Shown here piece after piece: positions 26,858-35,412 of a stretch of DNA of 64,000 bases. Below the pieces are notes generated by a model. That model was given only the letters and a program-made list of their open reading frames with translations. It was not told the origin of the DNA and ran no database searches. The DNA comes from Chryseobacterium sp. SORGH_AS_0447 (GTDB lineage: Bacteria > Bacteroidota > Bacteroidia > Flavobacteriales > Weeksellaceae): assembly GCF_030818695.1 (NCBI RefSeq), contig NZ_JAUTAR010000001.1, forward strand, positions 3,838,501 through 3,902,500, given 5' to 3'. The number at the start of each line of letters is the position of its first letter. The stretch's first letter is position 1. A program made the position numbers and the translations under genes.

Positions 26858-26943
26858 ATGAAAATCGTCGATTTTCGATCTTATGTGTTCTGAAATATTT
26901 TCAAGGTATAAATCTAAAACCTAATGTGACTAATGTGTTAAAA
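26856..26943 (+). repeat. Right inverted element flanking the GxxExxY gene
   Basis: Starts at the stop codon of the GxxExxY gene: hairpin GAAAATC-GTC-GATTTTC (26860-26876), then GATCTTATGTGTTCTGAAA and later CCTAATGTGACTAATGTG. Inverted relative to the copy at 26347-26430. Confidence 0.8.
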
Positions 26944-26957
26944 GAATTAATATAACA

Positions 26958-27779
26958 ATGAAAACACTCATCCCATCAGAAATACCTTCCGTACAGCTAC
27001 AAACGGTCATGCAAACGGCCATTTCGCCACGGCCGATTGCGCTGGCTTCGACGGTTGATCAAGACGGAAACAGCAATTTATCGCCGTTCAGCTTTTTTAA
27101 TATGTTCAGTACGGTGCCGCCTGTACTTATTTTCTCTCCATCCAGAAGGGTAAGGGACAATACCACCAAACACACTCTTGAGAATGTGCTGGAAGTTCCG
27201 GAAGTGGTGATTGGAACCGTAAATTTCCCGATCGTGCAGCAGATTTCGCTGGCTTCCACGGAATATGGCGACGGCGTCAATGAATTTATTAAATCCGGCC
27301 TTACGATGAAAGATGCCGATCTGGTAAAGCCTAAGCTGATAGAAGAATGTCCGGTGAACTTTGAATGTAAAGTTTTAGAGGTAAAATCTTTGGGCGATCA
27401 GGGCGGTGCCGGAAACCTGGTGATCTGTGAAGTGCAGAAAATCCATATCCGGGAAGAATATCTGGATGAAAATGGAAATCTCGATCAGGCGAAGCTGGAT
27501 ATGGTGGCCCGGTTAGGAAGCAACTGGTACTCAAGAAACAATGAAAACAATCTGTTCGAAGTCCCGAAACCATTGGTTACCAAAGGCATCGGTTTTGATC
27601 AGCTTCCGGAAGCTATCCGGTACAGCCGCATTTTTACCGGAAATGATCTGGGTATGTTGGCCAATGTAGAAGTTTTGCCTGCAGGAGCCTATCATTCCAA
27701 TGAAGATATTCATCGTGAAGCTCAAAAATGGTTACTGGAAAGTAAAATTGAAGAGGCCTGGAAGATGTTGACTAAATAA
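26958..27779 (+). CDS. Flavin reductase-like FMN-binding split-barrel protein
   Basis: 273 residues. ISPRPIALASTVDQDGNSNLSPFSFFNM is the start of the split-barrel FMN-binding domain, with SPSRRVRDNTTKHTLEN as the cofactor loop. In Flavobacteriia genomes that I recall, this gene commonly sits with hmgA and fahA. Its precise role in tyrosine breakdown is undefined and could be NADPH-dependent flavin supply. Confidence 0.88.
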   Translation: MKTLIPSEIPSVQLQTVMQTAISPRPIALASTVDQDGNSNLSPFSFFNMFSTVPPVLIFSPSRRVRDNTTKHTLENVLEVPEVVIGTVNFPIVQQISLASTEYGDGVNEFIKSGLTMKDADLVKPKLIEECPVNFECKVLEVKSLGDQGGAGNLVICEVQKIHIREEYLDENGNLDQAKLDMVARLGSNWYSRNNENNLFEVPKPLVTKGIGFDQLPEAIRYSRIFTGNDLGMLANVEVLPAGAYHSNEDIHREAQKWLLESKIEEAWKMLTK

Positions 27780-27780
27780 G

Positions 27781-27808
27781 AAAAGGAGTGAAAATTTTCA
27801 CTCCTTTT
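27781..27808. terminator. Bidirectional terminator
   Basis: AAAAGGAGTGAAAA / TTTTCACTCCTTTT is a perfect 28-base palindrome ending in further T on the plus strand and A-rich on the other, so it can serve the flavin reductase (+) and the peptide gene (-). Confidence 0.85.
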
Positions 27809-27831
27809 TTATTTACTACAAAAAGTTAAGC

Positions 27832-28047
27832 TTAATAACAACATTGCCAACGTCCATTGGCATTTTGTACTTCAGAGCCAAAGTTAGGTGCGGCACATGG
27901 CGGCACAAGACAATTGCCCTGTCCATCACTAAAATAATTGTTATAGCAGCCACTTGCTGAGCAAACTAAAACTTTGTCGCCTCCTGAAATATGCTTCTGA
28001 GCTTCACGGCTCAGTTTCTGAGCATTTTTTAGATTTGATTTTTTCAT
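27832..28047 (-). CDS. Double-glycine leader, six-Cys peptide precursor (bacteriocin-like)
   Basis: 71 residues. The leader MKKSNLKNAQKLSREAQKHISGG ends in Gly-Gly at 22-23, the cut site of C39-type exporters. The 48-residue core has Cys at 29, 34, 46, 51, 69 and 70 and includes GCYNNYFSDGQGNC and a CCY end. From memory such Chryseobacterium products are annotated as bacteriocin-like proteins. No modifying enzyme, immunity protein or exporter lies nearby. It is the first of three related genes on this strand, the third at 28505. Confidence 0.8.
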   Translation of the reverse strand: MKKSNLKNAQKLSREAQKHISGGDKVLVCSASGCYNNYFSDGQGNCLVPPCAAPNFGSEVQNANGRWQCCY

Positions 28048-28086
28048 AGTAATTTGAATTTAGATGTGTTAAAAGATATTTATAAT

Positions 28087-28304
28087 TTAAAAGAAACAAC
28101 ATTTACGGGTTCCATTAACGGTTTGCATGTAACCATATACCGAAGGACAGGAAAGGATAAAGCACCGGTCGTTGCTATTATTAATAGAATTATCATAACA
28201 TCCGGTTGGTGTAGTGCAAGAAGGAGAGGTCGGCCCCATCCCCAAAACGTTTTTTTGAGATTCCCGACTTAGTTTTTGTGCTTTTTTTGAACTTAAGATT
28301 TTTA
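28087..28304 (-). pseudogene. Degraded six-Cys peptide precursor
   Basis: Read on the minus strand, the frame ending with the stop complement at 28087-28089 gives KKAQKLSRESQKNVLGMG, a recognisable leader, then a core with SPSCTTPTGCYDNS, NSNDRCFILSC and RKCCFF. Its six cysteines align with those of the neighbouring genes (11 residues between the second and third, CC at the end). There is no in-frame start codon. The leader's first residues (KNLKFKK) appear in another frame, joined across a seven-A run, so a one-base insertion and loss of the ATG explain it. The Gly-Gly has become Gly-Met-Gly. Confidence 0.75.
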
Positions 28305-28467
28305 TATGGTCTGATTTAGTGGATTTAATTTCACTAAAGTATGAAAAATTATCAAACCCAATGATGAAATCTCATTTATCTTATAAAATTTCTGTTTATA
28401 TTTTAAAATATGACAGGTTTAATTAATAATAGATCATTAGAAAATGCTTTACAATATGGCTAAAGTA

Positions 28468-28491
28468 AAGGCTGCCTTTTCAAGCAGCCTT
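28468..28491 (-). terminator. Terminator after the 62-residue peptide gene
   Basis: AAGGCTGC / GCAGCCTT stem, read on the minus strand and followed by TTACTTT, 14 bases beyond the stop of the 28505 gene. Confidence 0.65.
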
Positions 28492-28504
28492 CCGATTTTA
28501 TTTT

Positions 28505-28693
28505 TTAAAAGCAACATTGTGTACTTCCACCTACCTGGACTTCCGTACCATAATCCGAATTGCAGGGCGACACAATGCAACTTCCCTGCCCATCACTCAG
28601 ATAGAATTTGTAACATCCGCTTGGAGGACATGTTGTTCCCTGTCCAATAATACTTTTTTTAGCTTCTCTGCTTAGTTTTTTTAAATTTTTCAT
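28505..28693 (-). CDS. Double-glycine-type leader, six-Cys peptide precursor (bacteriocin-like)
   Basis: 62 residues. Leader MKNLKKLSREAKKSIIGQG ends at a Gly-Gln-Gly rather than Gly-Gly. The core has Cys at 22, 27, 39, 44, 60 and 61, spaced C-x4-C-x11-C-x4-C-x15-CC, with CPPSGCYKFYLSDGQGSC close to the 27832 gene product. It follows the alpha/beta hydrolase in this strand with 83 bases between. Confidence 0.8.
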   Translation of the reverse strand: MKNLKKLSREAKKSIIGQGTTCPPSGCYKFYLSDGQGSCIVSPCNSDYGTEVQVGGSTQCCF

Positions 28694-28776
28694 AGTATCT
28701 GATTTTTGATATTGTTTGCGTGACTAATATATAAAAAATTTACATAAAAGCAAATACCAATCTAAAATTCAACACA

Positions 28777-29625
28777 TTACATAAACTCTAACTTATCATT
28801 TATAAATGCAATACACTTCTCGACTGCGGCATTCAAATCCTCCGGAAGTTCTCTTTCTTCCCAAGGTTCCTTGGCTCCGAAAGTATGATTGGCATTTTCT
28901 ATTAAATACAATTCGGAATTCGGGTGCAGCAGATGCAGGTGCTCTGCGTTTTTTACTGACACACTTTCATCATCGGTTCCGTGGATGATTAAAAAATAGG
29001 CTTTTGCCATTTCAGTGGCCCGCTCCACATCAAAACGGTGTACATCTTTTTCGTAATCTTCATAAAACTGGTAATAATGCGGCATTTCCTGCTTTGTTCT
29101 CCCATTCAATACATAATATACGCCTGCTCTTTTCCAGTTTTCAAAAGCTTCATTTTTTGGAAAACGGTCCAGGTTGTCCACACCGGCCAGCGTAATCAGT
29201 CCATGGATTCTTTCATCTTCGTAGGTTTTGATAATGGAAATCCCTCCACCCCTGCTGTGGCCGATCAGGGTAATTTTATCGGCATCGACCTTATCATTTC
29301 CTGCAAAATAATCGATGACAGCCCCTAGATCGGAAAGTTCTTTTGAATAGTTATTGTTTCCAAAAGATTCGAGATCACTGAAATTAAGCGGATCAATAAC
29401 CGTAGTACCGTTATGGGAAAAATTAAATTTCACAAAGAAAAATCCTGCTTCTGCAAACTTTTCCGCCATCAGGTTCCATGCACCCCAGTCTTTATAGCCT
29501 TTATAGCCATGCACAAAGATTACTAACGGCATTTTTCTTCCTTCTGCAGGATAAAATGCATCTCCCAGGAAGTCCCGGGTTTTCGGATTTGAAATCACAA
29601 TATTCTTCTCTTTTATAATTCCCAT
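28777..29625 (-). CDS. Alpha/beta hydrolase, dienelactone hydrolase-like
   Basis: 282 residues. HGYKGYKDWGAW is the oxyanion region, IGHSRGGGIS gives the nucleophilic Ser, HGTDDESVSVKNA the Asp region, and NANHTFGAKEPWE the catalytic His. It has no signal peptide, so it is cytosolic. Substrate unknown: carboxylic esters of small molecules are most likely. No clear operon partner, although the small peptide genes lie downstream. Confidence 0.85.
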   Translation of the reverse strand: MGIIKEKNIVISNPKTRDFLGDAFYPAEGRKMPLVIFVHGYKGYKDWGAWNLMAEKFAEAGFFFVKFNFSHNGTTVIDPLNFSDLESFGNNNYSKELSDLGAVIDYFAGNDKVDADKITLIGHSRGGGISIIKTYEDERIHGLITLAGVDNLDRFPKNEAFENWKRAGVYYVLNGRTKQEMPHYYQFYEDYEKDVHRFDVERATEMAKAYFLIIHGTDDESVSVKNAEHLHLLHPNSELYLIENANHTFGAKEPWEERELPEDLNAAVEKCIAFINDKLEFM

Positions 29626-29780
29626 ATTTTATTTTTTATTCAATTTTATTATTCGCATGCCTTTTTGCTTTGCTTAAATCTTAAGCTAAATAATACGGCA
29701 TTCACTTTATCTCACTGATTAATTAAATTCAATTCTCTTTTAAAAATATTAAAAATAGAAATAAACACAAAGGAAAACCT

Positions 29781-29788
29781 TATTTTTG
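29781..29788 (+). promoter_or_regulatory. -7 promoter box TATTTTTG directly before the HipA-like gene
   Basis: TAnnTTTG box with its last base 4 positions before the ATG at 29793, so transcription probably starts at or very near the start codon, giving a leaderless or nearly leaderless message. Confidence 0.55.
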
Positions 29789-29792
29789 CTTC

Positions 29793-30566
29793 ATGTTGGA
29801 TTTAAGAACGGTAACGGTAATGCGTTACATTCTGCCCCTGCGTGAAGGAGGTTCTCTTCCTGCTCTGGCAGAAGCTGATGATGATTTTAAGTATGTTCTG
29901 AAATTCCGTGGCGCAGGTCACGGGGTAAAAATGCTGATCTCCGAATTGTTGGGTGGAAAAATTACCGAAGCACTGGGGTTGAAGATTCCGGAGCTGGTTT
30001 TTGTTAACCTGGATGTGGATTTTGGCAGAACGGAAGCCGATGAGGAAATTCAGGATCTGCTGAAGAATTCTGAAGGACTGAATCTGGGCCTGCACTATCT
30101 TTCGGAATCCATTACCTACGATCCAAGCATATCTGTAGACCCGCTCCTGGCTTCAAAAATTGTCTGGCTGGATGCCTTTATTACCAATATAGACCGTACA
30201 TTTAAGAATACGAATATGCTGATGTGGCATAAAGAATTGTGGATCATTGACAACGGGGCATCTTTCTACTTCCACCATTCCTGGCAGAATTTTGATACAG
30301 CAGCAAAAACCCCCTTCAAATACGTAAAAGATCATGTCCTGCTGCCCCAGGCCGCTCAACTTGATGAAGCCGACAAATTTGCAAAAGAAATTTTGAATGA
30401 AAATATTTTCAGGGAAATTACAAACCTGATTCCACAAGACTGGCTGCATTGGGATGATGCCGAAGAAAGCCCGGACGAAATCCGTGAGGTCTATTTCAAC
30501 TTTCTGAAAACAAGACTGGAACATTCTGAAATCTTTTTAAAAGAAGCCAAAAATGCAAGAGGATAA
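29793..30566 (+). CDS. HipA-like kinase (HipA_2 domain)
   Basis: 257 residues. TVTVMRYILPLREGGSLPAL begins the family and YVLKFRGAGHG holds the ATP-binding Lys. DAFITNIDRTFKNTNML supplies the catalytic Asp with its Asn, and WIIDNGASF the DxG-like metal-binding segment. This layout follows HipA, the kinase toxin that phosphorylates GltX, but without the N-terminal HipB-binding part. Its 3' end overlaps the DUF3037 gene by 14 bases. Confidence 0.85.
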   Translation: MLDLRTVTVMRYILPLREGGSLPALAEADDDFKYVLKFRGAGHGVKMLISELLGGKITEALGLKIPELVFVNLDVDFGRTEADEEIQDLLKNSEGLNLGLHYLSESITYDPSISVDPLLASKIVWLDAFITNIDRTFKNTNMLMWHKELWIIDNGASFYFHHSWQNFDTAAKTPFKYVKDHVLLPQAAQLDEADKFAKEILNENIFREITNLIPQDWLHWDDAEESPDEIREVYFNFLKTRLEHSEIFLKEAKNARG

Positions 30567-30936
30567 AATTTACGAATACGCGGTTATACGTCTGGTTCCC
30601 AAAGTGGAGAGAGAAGAATTTTTCAACATTGGGCTGGTCTTGTTTTCCAAAAAAGAAAAATTCATTAAGGTGGAATTTTACCTGTGTCCCGATAAATTCA
30701 GGCTGATGAGAAGCAAGCTGGACTATGAGGACGTGATCCAAAACCTGGAAAGCTTTAAAAAAATTGCGGAAGGAAAAAAGGACGGAGGACCAATTGCCCA
30801 ACTCGAAATCCCGGACCGGTTCCGGTGGCTGACGGCCGTCAGAAGCTCTTCAATACAGACTTCAAGACCTCATCCCGGAAAATCCAGAGACCTGGAAAAA
30901 ACTTTTGAAAAGCTCTTTCAGGAACTGATTTTGTAA
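30553..30936 (+). CDS. DUF3037 protein, partner of the HipA-like kinase
   Basis: 127 residues. YEYAVIRLVPKVEREEFFNIGLVLF and a basic C-terminus with SIQTSRPHPG are DUF3037 hallmarks. The start overlaps the kinase gene by 14 bases in another frame, so translation of the two is coupled. Family function unknown. The fixed pairing with HipA_2 suggests it regulates or is the target-recognition partner of the kinase. Confidence 0.85.
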   Translation: MQEDKIYEYAVIRLVPKVEREEFFNIGLVLFSKKEKFIKVEFYLCPDKFRLMRSKLDYEDVIQNLESFKKIAEGKKDGGPIAQLEIPDRFRWLTAVRSSSIQTSRPHPGKSRDLEKTFEKLFQELIL

Positions 30937-31032
30937 GCAATGAAAATATTCTCCCGGTTTCAAAAAATTACAATTGGTAAGACTTTTGATAGGCTTTTTG
31001 AGGAACAGACCTCCATTCTCAAAACAATATGT

Positions 31033-32052
31033 ATGAAACAATTTCAGCAAAGTATAATGTACAGGTTTTCTTTAAACCTGTTTTTTATTTTTATCCTATC
31101 GTCATTTACCTTTGGATTTTCTCAGGAAATTATTGAAAAAAAGCTTCCTCCCAGCACGCTTCTTCCTGAAAAAACAGCACTACTTTCAAATATCGTTTAC
31201 AAGAACAACAGTATCGGCAAGCCGGTCGCCCTGGATCTCTACAGACCGAAAAAGCAGACATCGGAAAAGCTTCCGGTAGTCATTTATGTTCATGGCGGTG
31301 CCTGGGCAAAAGGGGATAAAATGGTAAGGGCAGACAACTATATTGAAAGATTTATTTTAAAGCTTGTGGAAAAAAATTATGCGGTGATCAGTATCGACTA
31401 TACGTTGGTTAGTGAATCGGTACATTTTCCGTTGCCTATTGAGGATACAAAAGATGCCGTGCGATGGGTAAGGAAAAATACAGAGACTTATAATTTTGAC
31501 CCGGACAACATCGGGTTTTTCGGAGTATCTTCGGGAGCACATCTTTCATTGCTGGCAGCTTATACATCTGACAATGAATTTAAAGGCAGCCCGGAGCTGT
31601 CTCCTTATTCATCAAAGGTAAATTATGTCGTTGATAATTTCGGACCGACAGATTTAAATAAATTACTACATACCCGGTTGGGTAAAGTGCCGGTTGCTAT
31701 TGTGGGACTATTCTTCAAGCCAATTGTTGAAATCCGAAAGAATCTGGTGTACGGAATTTCAGGATATGATATTAACGATGAAAAAAGAAAAGCAATCGAT
31801 TATCTGGAAACCGTTTCGCCCATCAATGATACTGAAAACGGCATTCCTACTTTTATTCTTCATGGCAATAAAGATAAAGTAGCTCCTCTGAAACATTCGA
31901 AAAAACTGACCCGAAAGCTGAAGAAACAAAATATTGAAGCGACATTGGTTGTCGTAAAAGACGGCATCCATGGTTTTGGGACTACCGATAAGGCCTACAT
32001 GGACCAGCTCAACAATGAAATGATCCAATTTATAGAGAAACATAAAAAGTAA
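31033..32052 (+). CDS. Exported alpha/beta hydrolase, esterase-like
   Basis: 339 residues from the ATG at 31033, which places a signal peptide MKQFQQSIMYRFSLNLFFIF then SQE. A longer frame from 30940 exists. HGGAWAKGDK is the HGG oxyanion block, FFGVSSGAHLSLLAA contains the Ser nucleophile, HGNKDKVAP the Asp and DGIHGFG the His. The arrangement fits the BD-FAE/hormone-sensitive-lipase-like esterases acting on acylated sugars or short esters in the periplasm. Similar to the gene at 36349. Confidence 0.85.
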   Translation: MKQFQQSIMYRFSLNLFFIFILSSFTFGFSQEIIEKKLPPSTLLPEKTALLSNIVYKNNSIGKPVALDLYRPKKQTSEKLPVVIYVHGGAWAKGDKMVRADNYIERFILKLVEKNYAVISIDYTLVSESVHFPLPIEDTKDAVRWVRKNTETYNFDPDNIGFFGVSSGAHLSLLAAYTSDNEFKGSPELSPYSSKVNYVVDNFGPTDLNKLLHTRLGKVPVAIVGLFFKPIVEIRKNLVYGISGYDINDEKRKAIDYLETVSPINDTENGIPTFILHGNKDKVAPLKHSKKLTRKLKKQNIEATLVVVKDGIHGFGTTDKAYMDQLNNEMIQFIEKHKK

Positions 32053-32161
32053 AATTCAGACAGGATTTTTAATTTAGAATTAAATTAGTTCGGATTTAAG
32101 ATATTTGGTTTAACTAAAGCGTATTTTACTTATCCAAAAACAGAATTCAAACTAATTTCTT

Positions 32162-33253
32162 ATGAATATAAAAAATCTACTTTCAGTTTTTGTGCTTTGT
32201 ACAGTAACACTTTCATGCAGCACAGGAGATTCCGGAGAGAGTCCTGAGACAGACGGATCACCTTCATCTTCGGAAGCAATGTACTTTCCACCGTCAGGAA
32301 ACGATACCTGGGAAACAAAATCTCTATCCTCCTTAGGATGGCATCAGAATAAAGTCCAGGACCTGCTGAACTATCTTGAGGCTAAACATTCCAAAAGCTT
32401 TATAATCCTTCAAAACGGAAGAATCGTCATGGAAAATTATTTCTCTGGGCATACTTCCTCAACTCCATGGTATTGGGCAAGCGCAGGAAAAACCCTGACT
32501 TCCACGGTCACCGGAATTGCTGAGCAGGAAGGTTTTTTAAATATCAACAATAAGGTTTCCGCTTACATTGGAACGGGATGGACTATTGCGCCTCTGGCAA
32601 AAGAAAACCTGATCACTTGCCGGAACCTGCTGACCATGACTTCCGGACTGGACGACAGTCTGGGGGACGATGTAAGTCCGGCCAATTTAAAGTACAAAGC
32701 CGACGCCGGCACTAGATGGGCCTATCACAATGTGTATGTGAAGCTTCAGGATGTGGTGGCAGCAGCTACCGGACAGACGTGGCCTCAATATTTTAATACC
32801 AAGCTAAGGGATAAGATCGGGATGACGGGAAACTGGATCCAGAATGGAGACAACAGTGTCTATTGGAGCAATACGAGAAGCATGGCCCGTTTCGGACTGA
32901 TGGCTTTAAACAACGGCAGCTGGAACGGCACGCCCATCATCAATTCCGCCTACTTTCAAAATGCCGTGAGTACTTCCCAGAATATAAATCTTGCTTACGG
33001 CTATTTATGGTCGCTGAACGGCAAAACCAGCTATCACCTTCCACAATCCCAATACCAGTTCAGCGGAAAGCTGATCCCAAGTGCGCCGGATGATATGTTT
33101 TGCGCCTTAGGGAAAAATGATCAGAAAATATATGTGGTTCCGGGCAAAAAGATCGTGGTCATCAGGATGGGTGATGCGGCAGATAATGTAAATCTGGCAC
33201 TTTCGGATTTTGACGACGTACTCTGGCAGAAAATAAATGCCGTCATCAATTAA
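32162..33253 (+). CDS. Serine hydrolase lipoprotein (class C beta-lactamase fold)
   Basis: 363 residues. Leader MNIKNLLSVFVLCTVTLSC ends in a lipobox, so a lipoprotein follows. Catalytic Ser107-x-x-Lys110 (SAGK) and YHN at RWAYHNVYVKL are the class C beta-lactamase/DD-peptidase motifs. The third motif KTG is not visible and may be replaced in NGKTSYHLP. Probably a peptidase or esterase rather than a resistance enzyme. Stand-alone gene. Confidence 0.85.
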   Translation: MNIKNLLSVFVLCTVTLSCSTGDSGESPETDGSPSSSEAMYFPPSGNDTWETKSLSSLGWHQNKVQDLLNYLEAKHSKSFIILQNGRIVMENYFSGHTSSTPWYWASAGKTLTSTVTGIAEQEGFLNINNKVSAYIGTGWTIAPLAKENLITCRNLLTMTSGLDDSLGDDVSPANLKYKADAGTRWAYHNVYVKLQDVVAAATGQTWPQYFNTKLRDKIGMTGNWIQNGDNSVYWSNTRSMARFGLMALNNGSWNGTPIINSAYFQNAVSTSQNINLAYGYLWSLNGKTSYHLPQSQYQFSGKLIPSAPDDMFCALGKNDQKIYVVPGKKIVVIRMGDAADNVNLALSDFDDVLWQKINAVIN

Positions 33254-33443
33254 TCAATACATAATTGAATCCTTAGAATCATCACTATCAACAAACTATA
33301 CCTAAACAATATATTAATTTGCTAAATTGATATACATTAGATGATTTTATATGTTTAAAATAATTAACTTGGCAAATGTTTACAATATTGAAAGTAAAAC
33401 TGCTTAAAAATTTATTTTTTTACTTATAAAAAAACTGTACGAT

Positions 33444-35285
33444 ATGGATTCATTAAATAACATCAATGCTTTAACCATTGTTTTTGTTTCTGTACTGATC
33501 TTTGCCATTGCCTATCGTTTTTACGGTATTTTCATGGCCAACAAAGTGCTTAAACTGAACGATCATAATACCACACCCGCCGTTGAATTCGCCGATGGCA
33601 AAGATTATGTGGCCACGAACAAAAACGTTCTTTTCGGGCACCATTTTGCAGCCATTGCGGCGGCAGGACCTTTGGTAGGGCCGGTTTTGGCTGCGCAGTT
33701 CGGATATCTTCCGGGCGCTTTATGGATCCTGATCGGGTGTGTCCTGGGCGGTGGGGTGCACGATATGGTGGTGTTATTTGCTTCCGTACGTCATAAAGGG
33801 CAAAGTCTCGCGACCATTGCCTCCAAAGAAATTGGCAAGACCACCGGAACTGTAGCCGGTTTTGCCATCCTTTTCATTCTTATTTTAACACTGGCAGGAT
33901 TGTCGCTGGCCTGTATCAATGCGATGCATGAAGCTTCCTGGTCGCTGTTTACCGTTGTTATTACCATGCCGATTGCCATTATAATGGGACTGATTATGAG
34001 ATACAGGAAAAACTCGGTGACCTTTGCCAGTATTCTGGGCGGCATTCTTCTGATTGCCGGGATTATCGGCGGACATAATCTCATGCAGAATGAAACCATG
34101 AATAATCTTTTTTCATGGGATATTACAACCATCTCCATTGCGATTCCGCTATACGGTTTTTTGGCTTCGGTATTGCCGGTATGGTTACTGCTTGTTCCAA
34201 GGGACTATCTTTCCACCTATCTGAAAATCGGAACCATTGTGATGCTGGCAATTGGAGTGATCCTCATCCATCCTACCGTTCAAATGCCGGCGCTTACCCA
34301 ATTTATTAATGGCGGCGGGCCTGTTATCGGTGGGCCTGTGCTTCCTTTTATCTTTATTGTCATTGCCTGCGGAGCCATCTCAGGATTTCATGCAGTAATT
34401 GCTACCGGAACGACTCCCAAAATGCTGAACAAAGAAAGAGAAATCCTTTTTGTAGGATACGGCGCGATGCTGGTGGAAGGTTTTGTCGCTTTAATGGCAT
34501 TGATTGCGGCATGTACTTTAATGCCCGGAGATTATTTTGCCATCAATACCCCTAAAGATTCTTATGATGCTTTCCTGGCCGCCCATCCTTCGCTTCACGG
34601 CGTTGACATCGATTATTTCTCACAAAAGATCGGGATCGATCTTCACGGAAGAACCGGCGGTGCAGTGTCTCTGGCAGTGGGAATGGCCCATATTTTTAAT
34701 AAGATCCCTTATATGGACCAGCTGATGGCTTACTGGTATAATTTTGCCATCATGTTTGAGGCCGTATTCATTCTTACCGCTATTGATGCGGGAACGAGAG
34801 TGGGAAGATTCTTCCTGCAGGAAATGCTTGGCTCCGTAATTCCGAAATTTAATGATAAAAACTGGATGCCGGGGATTATCATCAGCAGTCTTGTATTCAC
34901 TTTTGCCTGGGGATATCTGGTATTTACCGGAAATGTGAGCAGCATCTGGCCGCTGTTTGGAATCAGCAACCAGCTTTTGGCAGCCTGCGGATTGATTGTC
35001 TGCACCACGATGCTCATCCGCCTAAACCGTGGAAAATATGCATTATGCTCGGCTATTCCCGGGGTTTTTATGGCGGTCATTACTTTTTGGGCCGGATATA
35101 TCCAGGTAACTTCCATCTATATTCCCAAAGGGCAGTATTTACTGGCTTCACTCGCAGTCGTGGCTATGGTTCTGATGCTGATTGTTTTTATCGGAGCTTT
35201 CCGTAAATGGTATCAATTGCTGAAAATAAATAAAGCGGAAACCGACTTTTACGGTGAACAGGTGAAAGAGCTGGTAGAGCGGTAG
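33444..35285 (+). CDS. cstA: Carbon starvation protein CstA family, peptide/pyruvate transporter
   Basis: 613 residues with about 15 membrane spans. The start holds NVLFGHHFAAIAAAGPLVGPVLAAQFG, the highly conserved CstA block, followed by GGGVHDMVVLFAS. The family moves peptides or pyruvate during carbon starvation. The usual companion YbdD-like small protein is not visible downstream. The stop is at 35285, close to a heptamer repeat region. Confidence 0.92.
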   Translation: MDSLNNINALTIVFVSVLIFAIAYRFYGIFMANKVLKLNDHNTTPAVEFADGKDYVATNKNVLFGHHFAAIAAAGPLVGPVLAAQFGYLPGALWILIGCVLGGGVHDMVVLFASVRHKGQSLATIASKEIGKTTGTVAGFAILFILILTLAGLSLACINAMHEASWSLFTVVITMPIAIIMGLIMRYRKNSVTFASILGGILLIAGIIGGHNLMQNETMNNLFSWDITTISIAIPLYGFLASVLPVWLLLVPRDYLSTYLKIGTIVMLAIGVILIHPTVQMPALTQFINGGGPVIGGPVLPFIFIVIACGAISGFHAVIATGTTPKMLNKEREILFVGYGAMLVEGFVALMALIAACTLMPGDYFAINTPKDSYDAFLAAHPSLHGVDIDYFSQKIGIDLHGRTGGAVSLAVGMAHIFNKIPYMDQLMAYWYNFAIMFEAVFILTAIDAGTRVGRFFLQEMLGSVIPKFNDKNWMPGIIISSLVFTFAWGYLVFTGNVSSIWPLFGISNQLLAACGLIVCTTMLIRLNRGKYALCSAIPGVFMAVITFWAGYIQVTSIYIPKGQYLLASLAVVAMVLMLIVFIGAFRKWYQLLKINKAETDFYGEQVKELVER

Positions 35286-35288
35286 TAG

Positions 35289-35316
35289 GTGAATAGACAA
35301 TAGTCAATGGTCAATT
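35289..35316 (+). repeat. Heptamer repeat, inner arm of an inverted pair
   Basis: GTGAATA, GACAATA, GTCAATG, GTCAATT in 7-base register. Inverted relative to the array at 35413-35470, whose AATTGACCATT faces this array's reverse complement. Confidence 0.7.
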
Positions 35317-35412
35317 TGCTGCGCGTGTCAATTTTTTTTATTCACAATCGCAGCAAATTAATCATTGATTAAAACTTAAATAGTAGATCCTGCAAAATTA
35401 TGAATCCCTAAA

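Noticed and set aside
28054..28272. Plus-strand 72-codon frame over the peptide cluster
   Set aside because: It is antisense to the degraded peptide gene, whose minus-strand reading shows the conserved cysteines.
30940..31032. Longer N-terminus for the exported alpha/beta hydrolase
   Set aside because: The ATG at 31033 starts a proper signal peptide; the extension has no family counterpart that I can see.
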